43,284 bases of DNA. It comes from Rikenellaceae bacterium (GTDB taxonomy: Bacteria; Bacteroidota; Bacteroidia; Bacteroidales; UBA932). The translations under genes and the position numbers were made by a program. Of this stretch, positions 34,408 to 42,091 are shown one piece after another; the first letter of the stretch is position 1; the number at the start of each line of letters is the position of its first letter. The notes beneath the pieces were generated by a model, which worked only from the letters and a program-made list of their open reading frames with translations, was not told where the DNA came from and did not search any database. The DNA is taken from contig JALFGP010000004.1 in NCBI GenBank assembly GCA_022777205.1, positions 1-43,284 on the forward strand, written 5' to 3'.

Positions 34408-35679
34408 TTAGTCGATTACGTCAAACCCGGTGTATGGACGGAGAGCTTCAGGAATGATGATTTTGCCATCCTTCTGGTTGTTCTCCAGCAGGGCTGCCAC
34501 CACTCTCGGAAGCGCGAGGGAACTGCCGTTGAGAGTGTGTGCAAGTTCCGTTTTGCCATCCTCTGTCCTATAGCGGAGTTTCAGACGGTTTGCCTGATAG
34601 GATTCGAAATTGGATACGGAAGATATCTCAAGCCAGCGTCCCTGAGCTGCGGAATACACCTCAAAGTCGTAGGTGATGGCTGAAGTGAAGCTCATATCTC
34701 CTCCGCAAAGACGCAGGATTCTGTATGGCAGACCAAGGCTTATCACTATGCCTTCCACATGAGCAATCATCTCATCCAGAGCAGCATAGGAGTTCTCCGG
34801 CTTTTCAATGCGCACGATTTCCACCTTGTCGAACTGGTGCAGACGGTTGAGTCCGCGCACATCCTTGCCGTAGGAACCGGCCTCACGGCGGAAGCAAGGG
34901 GTGTAGGCGGTCATCTTCACAGGGAAGTCGTTTGAACCGAGGATTACATCACGGTAGATATTGGTCACCGGAACCTCGGCGGTCGGAACGAGGTAGAAGT
35001 TGTCGAGGTTGGCGTGGTACATCTGTCCCTCCTTGTCGGGCAGCTGACCTGTACCGAAACCGGAAGCTTCGTTCACCATCACAGGCGGTTCCACTTCAAG
35101 ATAGCCTGCCCTGGTGTTGATGTCGAGGAAATAGTTGATAAGGGCTCTCTGAAGCCTTGCTCCCTTGCCTTTGTACACAGGGAATCCGGCTCCGGTGAGT
35201 TTCACTCCAAGGTCGAAGTCGATGATGTCGAACTTCTTGGCGAGTTCCCAGTGAGGAAGGGCATCCGGTCCGAGATTAGGGATTTCATTGCCCATTTTTA
35301 CAACCACGTTGTCCTCAGCGGTCTTACCCTGAGGCACTGCATCACAAGGCAGGTTCGGAAGCAGCACGAGCAGGGACATAGTCTCCTCCTGTGCCTTCTG
35401 GCCCTTGCTGTCCAGGTCTGCAGACTTTGCCTTGAGGGTAGCCACCTCGGCTTTCACAGCCTCAGCCTCTTCTCTTTTTCCCTCTTTCATAAGGCCACCG
35501 ATTTTGGCGGCGAGTTTCTTCTGTTCGGCAAGGCAGGCATCCAGTTCAGTCTGGCAGGCCCTCCTTTCCGCGTCAAGAAGGTTGATTTTCTCCACAATCT
35601 CCTTTGCGTCGAAATTCTTGACAGCCAATTTGTTGATTACAAACTCCGGCTGTTCACGAAGCAATTTGAGTGTAAGCAT
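34408..35679 (-). CDS. serS: Serine--tRNA ligase
   Basis: The 423-residue protein starts MLTLKLLREQPEFV, with the long coiled-coil tRNA-binding arm (about residues 30-110, rich in Lys, Glu and Ala). The class II catalytic core has motif 2, FRREAGSYGKDVRGL, then ISSVSNFESYQANRLKLRY and the closing ALPRVVAALLENNQ (motif 3, though its Arg sits in an ALPRV context). It charges tRNA-Ser in the cytoplasm. It lies beyond a terminator from rpmA, so it has its own promoter, which I could not identify with confidence. Confidence 0.97.
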   Translation of the reverse strand: MLTLKLLREQPEFVINKLAVKNFDAKEIVEKINLLDAERRACQTELDACLAEQKKLAAKIGGLMKEGKREEAEAVKAEVATLKAKSADLDSKGQKAQEETMSLLVLLPNLPCDAVPQGKTAEDNVVVKMGNEIPNLGPDALPHWELAKKFDIIDFDLGVKLTGAGFPVYKGKGARLQRALINYFLDINTRAGYLEVEPPVMVNEASGFGTGQLPDKEGQMYHANLDNFYLVPTAEVPVTNIYRDVILGSNDFPVKMTAYTPCFRREAGSYGKDVRGLNRLHQFDKVEIVRIEKPENSYAALDEMIAHVEGIVISLGLPYRILRLCGGDMSFTSAITYDFEVYSAAQGRWLEISSVSNFESYQANRLKLRYRTEDGKTELAHTLNGSSLALPRVVAALLENNQKDGKIIIPEALRPYTGFDVID

Positions 35680-35713
35680 ATTTCTATCGTAAATTAGTGA
35701 TTTTCAAACAAAA

Positions 35714-35748
35714 AGAGGACTGCCACTCCCGGGGAGCGACAATCCTCT
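35714..35748 (-). terminator. Rho-independent terminator after rpmA
   Basis: AGAGGA (35714-35719) pairs with TCCTCT (35743-35748), with an inner CTCC/GGAG stem. On the minus strand the stem is followed directly by TTTTTGTTTG. It lies 25 bases past the rpmA stop and separates the ribosomal genes from serS. Confidence 0.85.
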
Positions 35749-35772
35749 GTCTATCAAACATTCATCCCCAGA

Positions 35773-36033
35773 TTAGTTTTCGAAAGGGATAACCGAGACG
35801 TAAGACTTGTTCTCTGCCTTCTTGCAGAATTTTACCTTACCGTCAACGAGAGCGTAGAGAGTGTGATCCCTACCCATTCCTACGTTGAGACCAGGGTTGT
35901 GAACTGTACCTCTCTGACGGACGATGATGTTGCCCGCCTTTACAGCCTGATCTCCGAATTTCTTAAGACCGAGTCGTTTGCTTTCTGACTCACGTCCGTT
36001 CTTGGAACTACCGACGCCTTTTTTATGTGCCAT
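35773..36033 (-). CDS. rpmA: 50S ribosomal protein bL27
   Basis: Eighty-six residues starting [22 protein letters not shown], the bL27 signature, followed by [14 protein letters not shown] and [14 protein letters not shown]. It begins directly with AHKKG and so lacks the cleaved N-terminal leader found in Firmicutes. It lies near the peptidyl-transferase centre. It is 19 bases downstream of rplU, the usual pair. Confidence 0.98.
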   Translation of the reverse strand: MAHKKGVGSSKNGRESESKRLGLKKFGDQAVKAGNIIVRQRGTVHNPGLNVGMGRDHTLYALVDGKVKFCKKAENKSYVSVIPFEN

Positions 36034-36052
36034 AACTTAAAACTCCTCTTGA

Positions 36053-36364
36053 TTAAGCGATCTCTTCGATCTGGATTTTTGAAAGATACTGTCTGTGGCC
36101 GTTGCACTTCTGATAGCCTTTGCGGCGTCTCTTCTTGAACACGAGCACTTTGTCACCTTTGCAGCTGTCGTCAAGTACAGTTGCCTTTACTTTTGCTCCT
36201 TCGATGTATGGAGCGCCGACCTTAACGTCACCGTCATTGTCGATAAGAAGGACAGTTGCAAACTCTACCTCAGCGCCTTTTTCTGCGGCAAGGCGGTTTA
36301 CGAAAATCTGTCTGCCAGCCTCTACTTTGAACTGCTGGCCTGCAATTTCTACGATTGCGTACAT
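36053..36364 (-). CDS. rplU: 50S ribosomal protein bL21
   Basis: The ATG at 36364 ([15 protein letters not shown], 103 residues) is the canonical bL21 start; the longer frame adds only four residues. It ends [11 protein letters not shown] and contains [20 protein letters not shown], typical of the family. Co-transcribed with rpmA and probably with rpsU, from which a structured 138-base spacer separates it. Confidence 0.97.
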   Translation of the reverse strand: MYAIVEIAGQQFKVEAGRQIFVNRLAAEKGAEVEFATVLLIDNDGDVKVGAPYIEGAKVKATVLDDSCKGDKVLVFKKRRRKGYQKCNGHRQYLSKIQIEEIA

Positions 36365-36502
36365 AAACCTAAACATTTTCGGGACCTTCCTTTCAATTTT
36401 TTACGGAAGATTCCCACGTTTCAGCTGCAAGCGGTCGGACTTGCACCGACTCTTCACGGAGCTTGACAACCCTAAAAAATATACCCGGACTTGCTGTCAG
36501 TT
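36365..36502 (-). promoter_or_regulatory. Structured spacer between rpsU and rplU, possible r-protein leader
   Basis: On the minus strand, GTCGG-TGCAAGT-CCGAC (36434-36450) is a perfect 5-bp stem. A competing stem pairs TGCAAG with CTTGCA around it. Downstream, GGAAGATTCCCACG/CGTGGGAATCTTCC sequence and a GAAAGGAAGG run precede the bL21 start. The region has no gene. It could be a leader that lets bL21 regulate its own operon, but I cannot assign a known family. Confidence 0.35.
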
Positions 36503-36697
36503 TTACTGCTCGTCCTGAAGCTGAAGATGCTGAACATAGATTGCCTTCATCTTTGCTTTTCTTGCTTTAACTGAAGGCTTTACGAATTCCTTTCTTGCAC
36601 GGAGCTCGCGGATTGCGCCTGTCTTCTCGAATTTTCTCTTGAACTTCTTGAGCGCCTTCTCAATGTTCTCGCCTTCTTTTACCGGTACTATAATCAT
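36503..36697 (-). CDS. rpsU: 30S ribosomal protein bS21
   Basis: The ATG at 36697 (MIIVPVKEGENIEKALKKF, 64 residues) is the bS21 start; the longer frame (36733) runs through the promoter and is rejected. Basic body with RKFEKTGAIRELRARK and the C-terminal VKARKAKMKAIY. bS21 sits by the anti-Shine-Dalgarno end of 16S rRNA. In Bacteroidota, bS21, bS18 and bS6 help occlude that end, which fits the lack of Shine-Dalgarno sites here. Confidence 0.96.
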   Translation of the reverse strand: MIIVPVKEGENIEKALKKFKRKFEKTGAIRELRARKEFVKPSVKARKAKMKAIYVQHLQLQDEQ

Positions 36698-36730
36698 CTG
36701 TATATCACCCCCTTTTTCTATTTGAGCGCG

Positions 36731-36760
36731 CAAAGTTACGAAATTTATTCAGAAATCAAA
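36731..36760 (-). promoter_or_regulatory. Promoter of rpsU-rplU-rpmA
   Basis: On the minus strand TTTG (36757-36760), 18 bases, then TAACTTTG (36731-36738), 33 bases before the bS21 ATG. The -33 element overlaps the end of the upstream ATPase gene. Confidence 0.7.
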
Positions 36761-37931
36761 ACTTTTCTTGGGTTCCATCCAAAGAAATATTGTCTTTCAA
36801 TACATCCCTCTTGAACCAGAATTCAAAAAGAGGGTCAATTACCTGTGCCTCGTCCTTGTCATTGAAGGTGATGATTTCCTTTTTCATCAGAGCCTCCTTC
36901 ACCCTTTTCACGTTGGCGGACGAGTTCAGAGAATACCGCTCGATGACCTCAGCTGTGCTGAAACGGGTTTCCCCGCGCAATACGGCCTTCAGAAACGACA
37001 ACTGATATACTGTGAGAGAATCCACTATCCGTCTGAATCTCGGAATGTTGATGGTGATGACTGATTCGATGGCATCGGTGATGGTCCTGTCGTTGATATA
37101 GCCGATAGCCCTGGCCCCACAGAAAAATGACATCATATTCAGATACCACATATTGCCCCGGAAAATCTGATATGGCCTGTGGATAAGTTCCTTCTCTATG
37201 ACTTTTCCGGACGGACGGAAGCCACCTACAATATGGGCTATGACATCCTGCTCCGGAATCGTGCCCAAAGGCAGATTGACGATGTCACGGAAAAAGAATT
37301 TCCTGTAGGCAAATATCCATTTCATCGCATTGAGTCCGCTACCGCTGAATATGTAACTGAAACGGCTCTCGGTACGCAGCCTCGACGAAATTTCCTCCAT
37401 TGTCTTGAGAATCTTTTCCGATTCCGGCAGTTCCAGTATATTCTGGAATTCGTTGATGACAAAGCAAATGTTCAGATTGCGCGATTGGGAATACATATAT
37501 GGAAATGTGAGCACAGCGGCAATATCCTCGAATGTAACCACGGGCCTGCACAGCACCCCCTCTCCTGTATTTTCATATTCCAGTTCATCGAATGAAATCA
37601 CAGAATCCGGCAGAAATTCCTCTATTATGCTCCGGTATTCATTAGGAGAAGATGCCGTCTTGGACAAAATCGCAGACACAAAAGATGCGAGAAAATGGTC
37701 AGTCCTGCGATATCCCGTCATATCCATTTCCGGCACAAGAAAGCCGTGCCCGGATGTGCCGAGAGAGGTCAAAGCCATACGTATCAATGAGGTTTTTCCC
37801 GTTTTGGGAGCATCGTAGATACATACATTCTCGTGGGCCGAGACAAGATTCGCAAGAGACCGGCATTCCTGTTCCCGGCCTATGAAATGTTTTCCCGCAA
37901 CGTGGGAATCGAAAACAAAAGCGTCGTCCAT
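36756..37931 (-). CDS. Orphan AAA ATPase of the STAND/archaeal-type ATPase group
   Basis: The ATG at 37931 (MDDAFVFDSHVAGK, 391 residues) follows a -7 box by 34 bases; the longer frame starts upstream of it. Early on, FIGREQECRSLANL leads to a Walker A written DAPKTGKTSL, with Asp in place of the first Gly/Ala of the P-loop. Walker B-like FVINEFQNI lies near residue 190. A winged-helix-like segment (about 310-360) and the end, DPLFEFWFKRD, match the archaeal-type ATPase domain followed by a DUF234-like tail, seen in many Bacteroides orphan ATPases. Its partner is unknown. It lies back to back with the AsmA-like gene. Confidence 0.75.
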   Translation of the reverse strand: MDDAFVFDSHVAGKHFIGREQECRSLANLVSAHENVCIYDAPKTGKTSLIRMALTSLGTSGHGFLVPEMDMTGYRRTDHFLASFVSAILSKTASSPNEYRSIIEEFLPDSVISFDELEYENTGEGVLCRPVVTFEDIAAVLTFPYMYSQSRNLNICFVINEFQNILELPESEKILKTMEEISSRLRTESRFSYIFSGSGLNAMKWIFAYRKFFFRDIVNLPLGTIPEQDVIAHIVGGFRPSGKVIEKELIHRPYQIFRGNMWYLNMMSFFCGARAIGYINDRTITDAIESVITINIPRFRRIVDSLTVYQLSFLKAVLRGETRFSTAEVIERYSLNSSANVKRVKEALMKKEIITFNDKDEAQVIDPLFEFWFKRDVLKDNISLDGTQEKF

Positions 37932-37965
37932 AATGATTGAAAGAAAATGTGACCACAAATTTTTG

Positions 37966-37997
37966 CAAATATAACATAAAACATTTTTGTTTTCAAA
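37966..37997 (-). promoter_or_regulatory. Promoter of the AAA ATPase gene
   Basis: Minus strand TTTG (37994-37997), 20 bases, then TATATTTG (37966-37973), a full match to the Bacteroidota consensus. Confidence 0.7.
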
Positions 37998-38018
37998 CAT
38001 TTTCCCAGCAAGAAATTA

Positions 38019-38050
38019 TTTGGAGGGGCCGGGGCAAAAAACTATCTTTG
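38019..38050 (+). promoter_or_regulatory. Promoter of the AsmA-like gene
   Basis: TTTG (38019-38022), 20 bases, then TATCTTTG (38043-38050), a full consensus match, 32 bases before the chosen ATG. Confidence 0.7.
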
Positions 38051-38082
38051 CATCCGTTATTCGGAATATGATTTTTCACAAT

Positions 38083-41000
38083 ATGGAAAATAGTGTAAAT
38101 CAGAAAGATAAGAAAGCAGGGGTCCGGAAAGGCGCACTTAAGGCTATGGCTGTCGTAGCAGGGGTCTGGATTGCGTTGCTGCTGATTCTTCAGGTCACAC
38201 TTTCTCCGGCGGTACTCACGGGGATAGTTGAAAAGTTTGCAGATGAATACATAGTGGATGCGGATCTGGATTTCGAGAGCATAGGGGTGTCGATGTTCCG
38301 CAATTTTCCGGACATCAAGCTGGAAATGGAAAATTGCTCAGTGACTTATTCCCACGAGAGGTTTGAAGGAGCCATTGACCCGGAGATTCAATTGCAGAGC
38401 TTGGGACGTGGCGAGAAGGACACATTGGCAGTTTTCGAGAAGTTTGCCTTGAGGGTCAATCCTTTTGCGTTGATTAGCTGGAAATTGAAAATCAGAGAGA
38501 TAAGTCTCACAGGACCACGCATTTTTGCCAACACCTATTCCGACGGCAAGTCCAACTGGGAAATATTTCCGGAAGACGGGAGCGGAGAGGAGGAAGCTGA
38601 GGATGAAAGCGGATTCAAACTGCCGCGCCTGCAATTCGGAAGGATCGTGATGAATGACTATCCCACAGTAAGTTACACAAATTCACCTCAGAAGACGGGC
38701 ATATTGCTGCGTATGAAGGAGGTCGGATTTTCCGGAAGGCTGGACAAGGATTTTGCGGCGAGAAAGAACATAGAACTGAAGGTGGACAGCCTGTTTGCGG
38801 CAGGACGGGTGGGACCGGATACTCTTCTTTCGGGAATTGACCGGCTCAGGCTCACGGGAGGCAAGGATATGGTGCTGAAACTGGAATTGATAGCCAAGGC
38901 CTTTGTCGGGACCGACGGGCTGGGACGCCTCAGTTTGCCGGTGGAGATTGAAGGAGAGATGCAGGTGCTGAAAGATACTGTTCCATCGTTTGACATACGG
39001 GGGTTGAAAGGCACGCTGGCATGGATTCCTTTTGAATTGAAGGGACAGTTGAGGTCTCTCCCGGACAGTCTGGATATGAATATGGGACTTGATGTAAAGG
39101 GACTGAAGCCGGAGCTGCTGCTCAAGAATTACGGGAAACAGTTGATTTCCCCGGAAGCCCTTAAATTGAAGACGGACGCGGTTTTCGATGCATCGTTGCA
39201 GGCTGTGGGCAGTTATATCTATGCGGACGGTGCTCTGCCGAAGGTTTCAGGGGAATTCCATATACCCGAGTCAGTTTTTTCTGTGGATGGAACAGAGCTG
39301 GACGGCAAACTTGCTCTGGACGGCACATTGCACACGGACAGCCGGGGAAGAATCAATTTGGACCTGAAGCGCATGCTGCTGAACGCAAAAAACACGGTTT
39401 CGCTCAGCGGGCAATTAAGAATCGAGGATTTATTGGGCTACGACCCCGCCCTTGTGCCGGATATAAGCCTTAAGGCTGATTTGGACAAGATCGGGCTGAT
39501 GCTGCCGGATAATTCCGGAATGGAACTTCAGGGCAATCTGGAAGGTGGGCTGAAAGGAAGGGCGAGGCTTTCGCAACTGGATTTGTACAAATTGCCGAAC
39601 ACGAACCTGACAGGTTATCTGAAGTCGGACACACTTGCGGTCAAGATGCCTTCCGACAGCATAATTCTATATACCACTGGTCTTGGAGTCGGATTGGAAA
39701 CACGCAGGGATACTGTAGCTTCATATCAGAATGCCAAATCCAGGATGCTGGACATTCAGGCAGGGCTGGACACTCTCAGTGTTCAATATGGTGCATCGCT
39801 GCTCTTACGGGGCAAAAAGATGCAATTGAGTATGCAGAACGATGCTTCGGTAATGAAGGCTCTGGACACCATCACTTTCTGGCCTATGAAGGGAAGATTT
39901 ACGGCCCGCAAGCTTTCCCTGCGGGACAGCGACTCCACTTCCATAGCTTTGAGCTCTACTTCCAATGCGTTCAGTATCACGCATTTGAGGGGCGATTTTG
40001 ATGTGCCTGTACTGTCTGTTTCCAGCAACAACAGGTCCGTTAGGCTCAAGTCTTCATCAGGGAGGGTGTTTGCAAGGAATCTGAATGTGGGACTGAGCGC
40101 ACAGATGCGGACTAAGGAGAGGGCGCAGAGGAGGGAGAGGCGTCTGGATTCGCTGGCACAGCTCTATCCTGGTATCCCGCGCGATTCTCTTATGAAAGTG
40201 GCATACAGGAATAGGCTTAAACTCTCCGACCGGCAATCCCCTTGGATGAAGGAAAAGGATTTCGAAAAGCACGATTTGGACCTGAGCCTGGGCGGAGAAT
40301 TGCGCAAATACTTCACCCAATGGAATCTCAACGGGCAGATTGCAGCGGAAAGAGTGAAGATTGTGACAGCGCTGCTGCCTCTTGAGAATGTCGTAAGCGG
40401 TGTGGAGGCAGGTTTCAACAATGACAGAATAGACCTTAAGAGTTTCAAGTTCAACTCGGGAAGTTCCGAATTGGATTTTACGGGCAGCATTTCGGGTATG
40501 AGAAGGGCGCTGCTCGGACGCGGAAGGCTTAAAGTGGATGCAAAACTGGTGGCAGACAAACTCAATTGCAACGAATTGCTCTCGGCTTATGCTGCCGGGC
40601 AAAAACTGGAGGCATCGGCAGGGGTTGATATGAGCGATGAGGAGTATGAAGCGGCTGTGACGGCCGTGGAGGACACGACAGAGGCTGAGGGTCCGCTGAT
40701 TGTAATCCCTTCGAATGTTGAAGTGGACTTGGCCATTGAGGGCTACGATATTGAATATGCGAATATGCTAATCGACTGGCTCACCTGCAACGTGAAGATG
40801 AAGGAAAGATGCGTGCAGGTGTACAACACAATGGCCGCGGCAAATATGGGTAACCTTTTCTTCGAGGGCTATTATTCGACACCGGACAAAGAGAACATCA
40901 GAACGGGATTCAATTTCAGCCTTGTGGACGTGACTGCGGGGGAGGTGTTCGAGATGGTGCCTCAGATTAAGGAACTTGTGCCTATGCTGAGCTCGTTCGA

Positions 41001-41757
41001 CGGGCTTCTGGACTGCGAATTGGCAGGTACAGCTCGGCTGGACACAGCTATGAATGTGGTTATGCCATCCGTGAAGGGAATTATGCGAATCGGTGGCAAG
41101 AATCTGAGTCTGGCCCAGGATAAGGATTTGCGGAAAATAACCAAGTTGCTGCATTTCAAGAACAAGAAAGAGTTGAAGATTGACAAGATGACAGTGGAGG
41201 GGCAGATAGCAGACAGCAGACTGGAGGTTTTCCCTTTCGACCTGAACATAGACCGCTACGAAATAGCTCTGAGCGGGGTGCAGAATCTGGATATGTCTTT
41301 CCGCTACAACATTTCGGTGCTCAAGTCGCCTCTAGTGTTCAAGTTCGGAGTGGATCTGTACGGCCCTGATTTCGACAATATGAAGTTCAAAATCGGAAAG
41401 GCAAAATACAAGAACGGTAAGAGTATTCCGGCATTCAGCGCAACCATCGACCAGGAGAAAGTAAACCTGTCAAATGCAATCCGCAACATTTTCGAGAAGG
41501 GTGTTAACGATGCCGTGGAGGTGTCCGGAGGAGAGGCCATACGAAGGCAGAAGGAGCAGATGGGATATGTTGCGGCTGTGGATATGGAGACGGAGGCTTT
41601 GAGCGGAGAGGAGCAGAAGAAGATGGAGGAGGATGCAGCGCAGGCTGATGCACAGGAGAATGCGGAGCAGGCTGATGCGGATGGAGCGGATGCGGATGAC
41701 AAATACTCTGAGTCGGTAAAAGAGGACGGGAAAGCAGAGCCGGAAGGGATACAATAA
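38083..41757 (+). CDS. Large AsmA-family membrane-anchored protein
   Basis: I start at the ATG at 38083 (MENSVNQKDKKAG, 1224 residues); the ATG at 38068 is also possible, while anything earlier precedes the promoter. A single helix (about residues 20-42) anchors it in the inner membrane. The body is a long, repetitive strand-rich chain of the AsmA/TamB type (bridge-like lipid-transfer fold), with FRNFPDIKLEMENCSV near the start typical of AsmA. The last 55 residues are an acidic, Ala/Glu/Asp-rich tail. Such proteins span the periplasm and are linked to phospholipid movement to the outer membrane. Function is inferred from the family. Confidence 0.85.
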   Translation: MENSVNQKDKKAGVRKGALKAMAVVAGVWIALLLILQVTLSPAVLTGIVEKFADEYIVDADLDFESIGVSMFRNFPDIKLEMENCSVTYSHERFEGAIDPEIQLQSLGRGEKDTLAVFEKFALRVNPFALISWKLKIREISLTGPRIFANTYSDGKSNWEIFPEDGSGEEEAEDESGFKLPRLQFGRIVMNDYPTVSYTNSPQKTGILLRMKEVGFSGRLDKDFAARKNIELKVDSLFAAGRVGPDTLLSGIDRLRLTGGKDMVLKLELIAKAFVGTDGLGRLSLPVEIEGEMQVLKDTVPSFDIRGLKGTLAWIPFELKGQLRSLPDSLDMNMGLDVKGLKPELLLKNYGKQLISPEALKLKTDAVFDASLQAVGSYIYADGALPKVSGEFHIPESVFSVDGTELDGKLALDGTLHTDSRGRINLDLKRMLLNAKNTVSLSGQLRIEDLLGYDPALVPDISLKADLDKIGLMLPDNSGMELQGNLEGGLKGRARLSQLDLYKLPNTNLTGYLKSDTLAVKMPSDSIILYTTGLGVGLETRRDTVASYQNAKSRMLDIQAGLDTLSVQYGASLLLRGKKMQLSMQNDASVMKALDTITFWPMKGRFTARKLSLRDSDSTSIALSSTSNAFSITHLRGDFDVPVLSVSSNNRSVRLKSSSGRVFARNLNVGLSAQMRTKERAQRRERRLDSLAQLYPGIPRDSLMKVAYRNRLKLSDRQSPWMKEKDFEKHDLDLSLGGELRKYFTQWNLNGQIAAERVKIVTALLPLENVVSGVEAGFNNDRIDLKSFKFNSGSSELDFTGSISGMRRALLGRGRLKVDAKLVADKLNCNELLSAYAAGQKLEASAGVDMSDEEYEAAVTAVEDTTEAEGPLIVIPSNVEVDLAIEGYDIEYANMLIDWLTCNVKMKERCVQVYNTMAAANMGNLFFEGYYSTPDKENIRTGFNFSLVDVTAGEVFEMVPQIKELVPMLSSFDGLLDCELAGTARLDTAMNVVMPSVKGIMRIGGKNLSLAQDKDLRKITKLLHFKNKKELKIDKMTVEGQIADSRLEVFPFDLNIDRYEIALSGVQNLDMSFRYNISVLKSPLVFKFGVDLYGPDFDNMKFKIGKAKYKNGKSIPAFSATIDQEKVNLSNAIRNIFEKGVNDAVEVSGGEAIRRQKEQMGYVAAVDMETEALSGEEQKKMEEDAAQADAQENAEQADADGADADDKYSESVKEDGKAEPEGIQ

Positions 41758-41787
41758 TTGGAAATCTGAAAAATATTCTTAACTTTG
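41758..41787 (+). promoter_or_regulatory. Promoter of tRNA-Leu
   Basis: TTG (41758-41760), 19 bases, then TAACTTTG (41780-41787), a full -7 box, 31 bases before the tRNA. The TTG directly follows the AsmA stop codon. Confidence 0.75.
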
Positions 41788-41818
41788 CGGCTCACTTGGG
41801 CTATCGGCCCATTGGATT

Positions 41819-41900
41819 GCGGGCGTGTTGTAATTGGTAGCCAAGCCAGACTTAGGATCTGGTGCCGTGAGGCGTATGGGTTCGAGTCCCTTCGCCCGCA
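41819..41900 (+). tRNA. tRNA-Leu (anticodon UAG)
   Basis: An 82-base class II tRNA. The acceptor arm is GCGGGCG (41819-41825) with CGCCCGC (41893-41899) and discriminator A. The anticodon stem CCAGA/TCTGG holds the loop CTTAGGA, anticodon TAG, reading CUA. A long variable arm (TGCCGTGAGGCG) marks Leu. The T loop TTCGAGT is present, though one pair of the T stem is weak. The 3' CCA is not encoded. Confidence 0.95.
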
Positions 41901-41947
41901 CAAAAAGGTCAGCTTCGGCTGGCCTTTTTGCGTGGACGAAGGGACTC
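41884..41947. repeat. 30-bp near-perfect inverted repeat over the tRNA-Leu 3' end and terminator
   Basis: The left arm 41884-41913 covers the T loop, acceptor strand and terminator arm. The right arm 41918-41947 is its reverse complement at 26 of 30 positions, and all four differences are transitions. The outer 11 bases, GAGTCCCTTCG and CGAAGGGACTC, match exactly. Confidence 0.9.
41902..41929 (+). terminator. Rho-independent terminator of tRNA-Leu
   Basis: AAAAAGGTCAGC (41902-41913), loop TTCG, GCTGGCCTTTTT (41918-41929): a 12-bp stem with one G-U pair, ending in five T. It is the core of a longer inverted repeat. Confidence 0.9.
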
Positions 41948-41964
41948 CGGGTGCACAGCACCCG
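41948..41964. repeat. Small perfect hairpin CGGGTGC-ACA-GCACCCG
   Basis: A 7-bp inverted repeat with a 3-base loop adjoining the tRNA quasi-palindrome; no T tract follows, so a terminator is unlikely. The stretch 41965-41996 holds no recognisable feature. Confidence 0.6.
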
Positions 41965-41996
41965 AATCTATGCCTAGGGGCTCCGCCTTCCGCAAA

Positions 41997-42087
41997 ATAT
42001 GACAACAATCCCTATACGGTGCCGGCGAAAATAAATTTTTCAGAGATACACAAGAACTTCACTCATCAAATGATCGTGATACGGTGA
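41997..42087 (+). pseudogene. C-terminal remnant of a DUF4906-type fimbrial or adhesin gene
   Basis: One frame reads KYDNNPYTVPAKINFSEI, then HKNFTHQMIVIR and a stop at 42085-42087. The last 26 residues align without gaps to the end of the 1008-residue protein encoded at 22091-25117 (NPYTVETKV to QMIVLR), with 12 identities, and both stop at the same place. There is no start codon or promoter, and similarity ends at about 41997. It is therefore the tail of a lost gene, probably left by deletion or rearrangement behind tRNA-Leu. Confidence 0.8.
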
Positions 42088-42091
42088 GAGC

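Noticed and set aside
36434..36450. Cobalamin riboswitch
   Set aside because: Only one core element resembles it; no B12 box and no cobalamin or transport gene follows, the downstream gene being rplU.
41884..41947. attL/attR of an integrated element at tRNA-Leu
   Set aside because: Site-specific integration leaves direct repeats of the tRNA end; here the copy is inverted and no integrase lies in the window.
41785..42087. 100-residue plus-strand ORF as a real gene
   Set aside because: It runs through the tRNA and its terminator; only its last 30 codons resemble a protein, and these are the remnant reported above.
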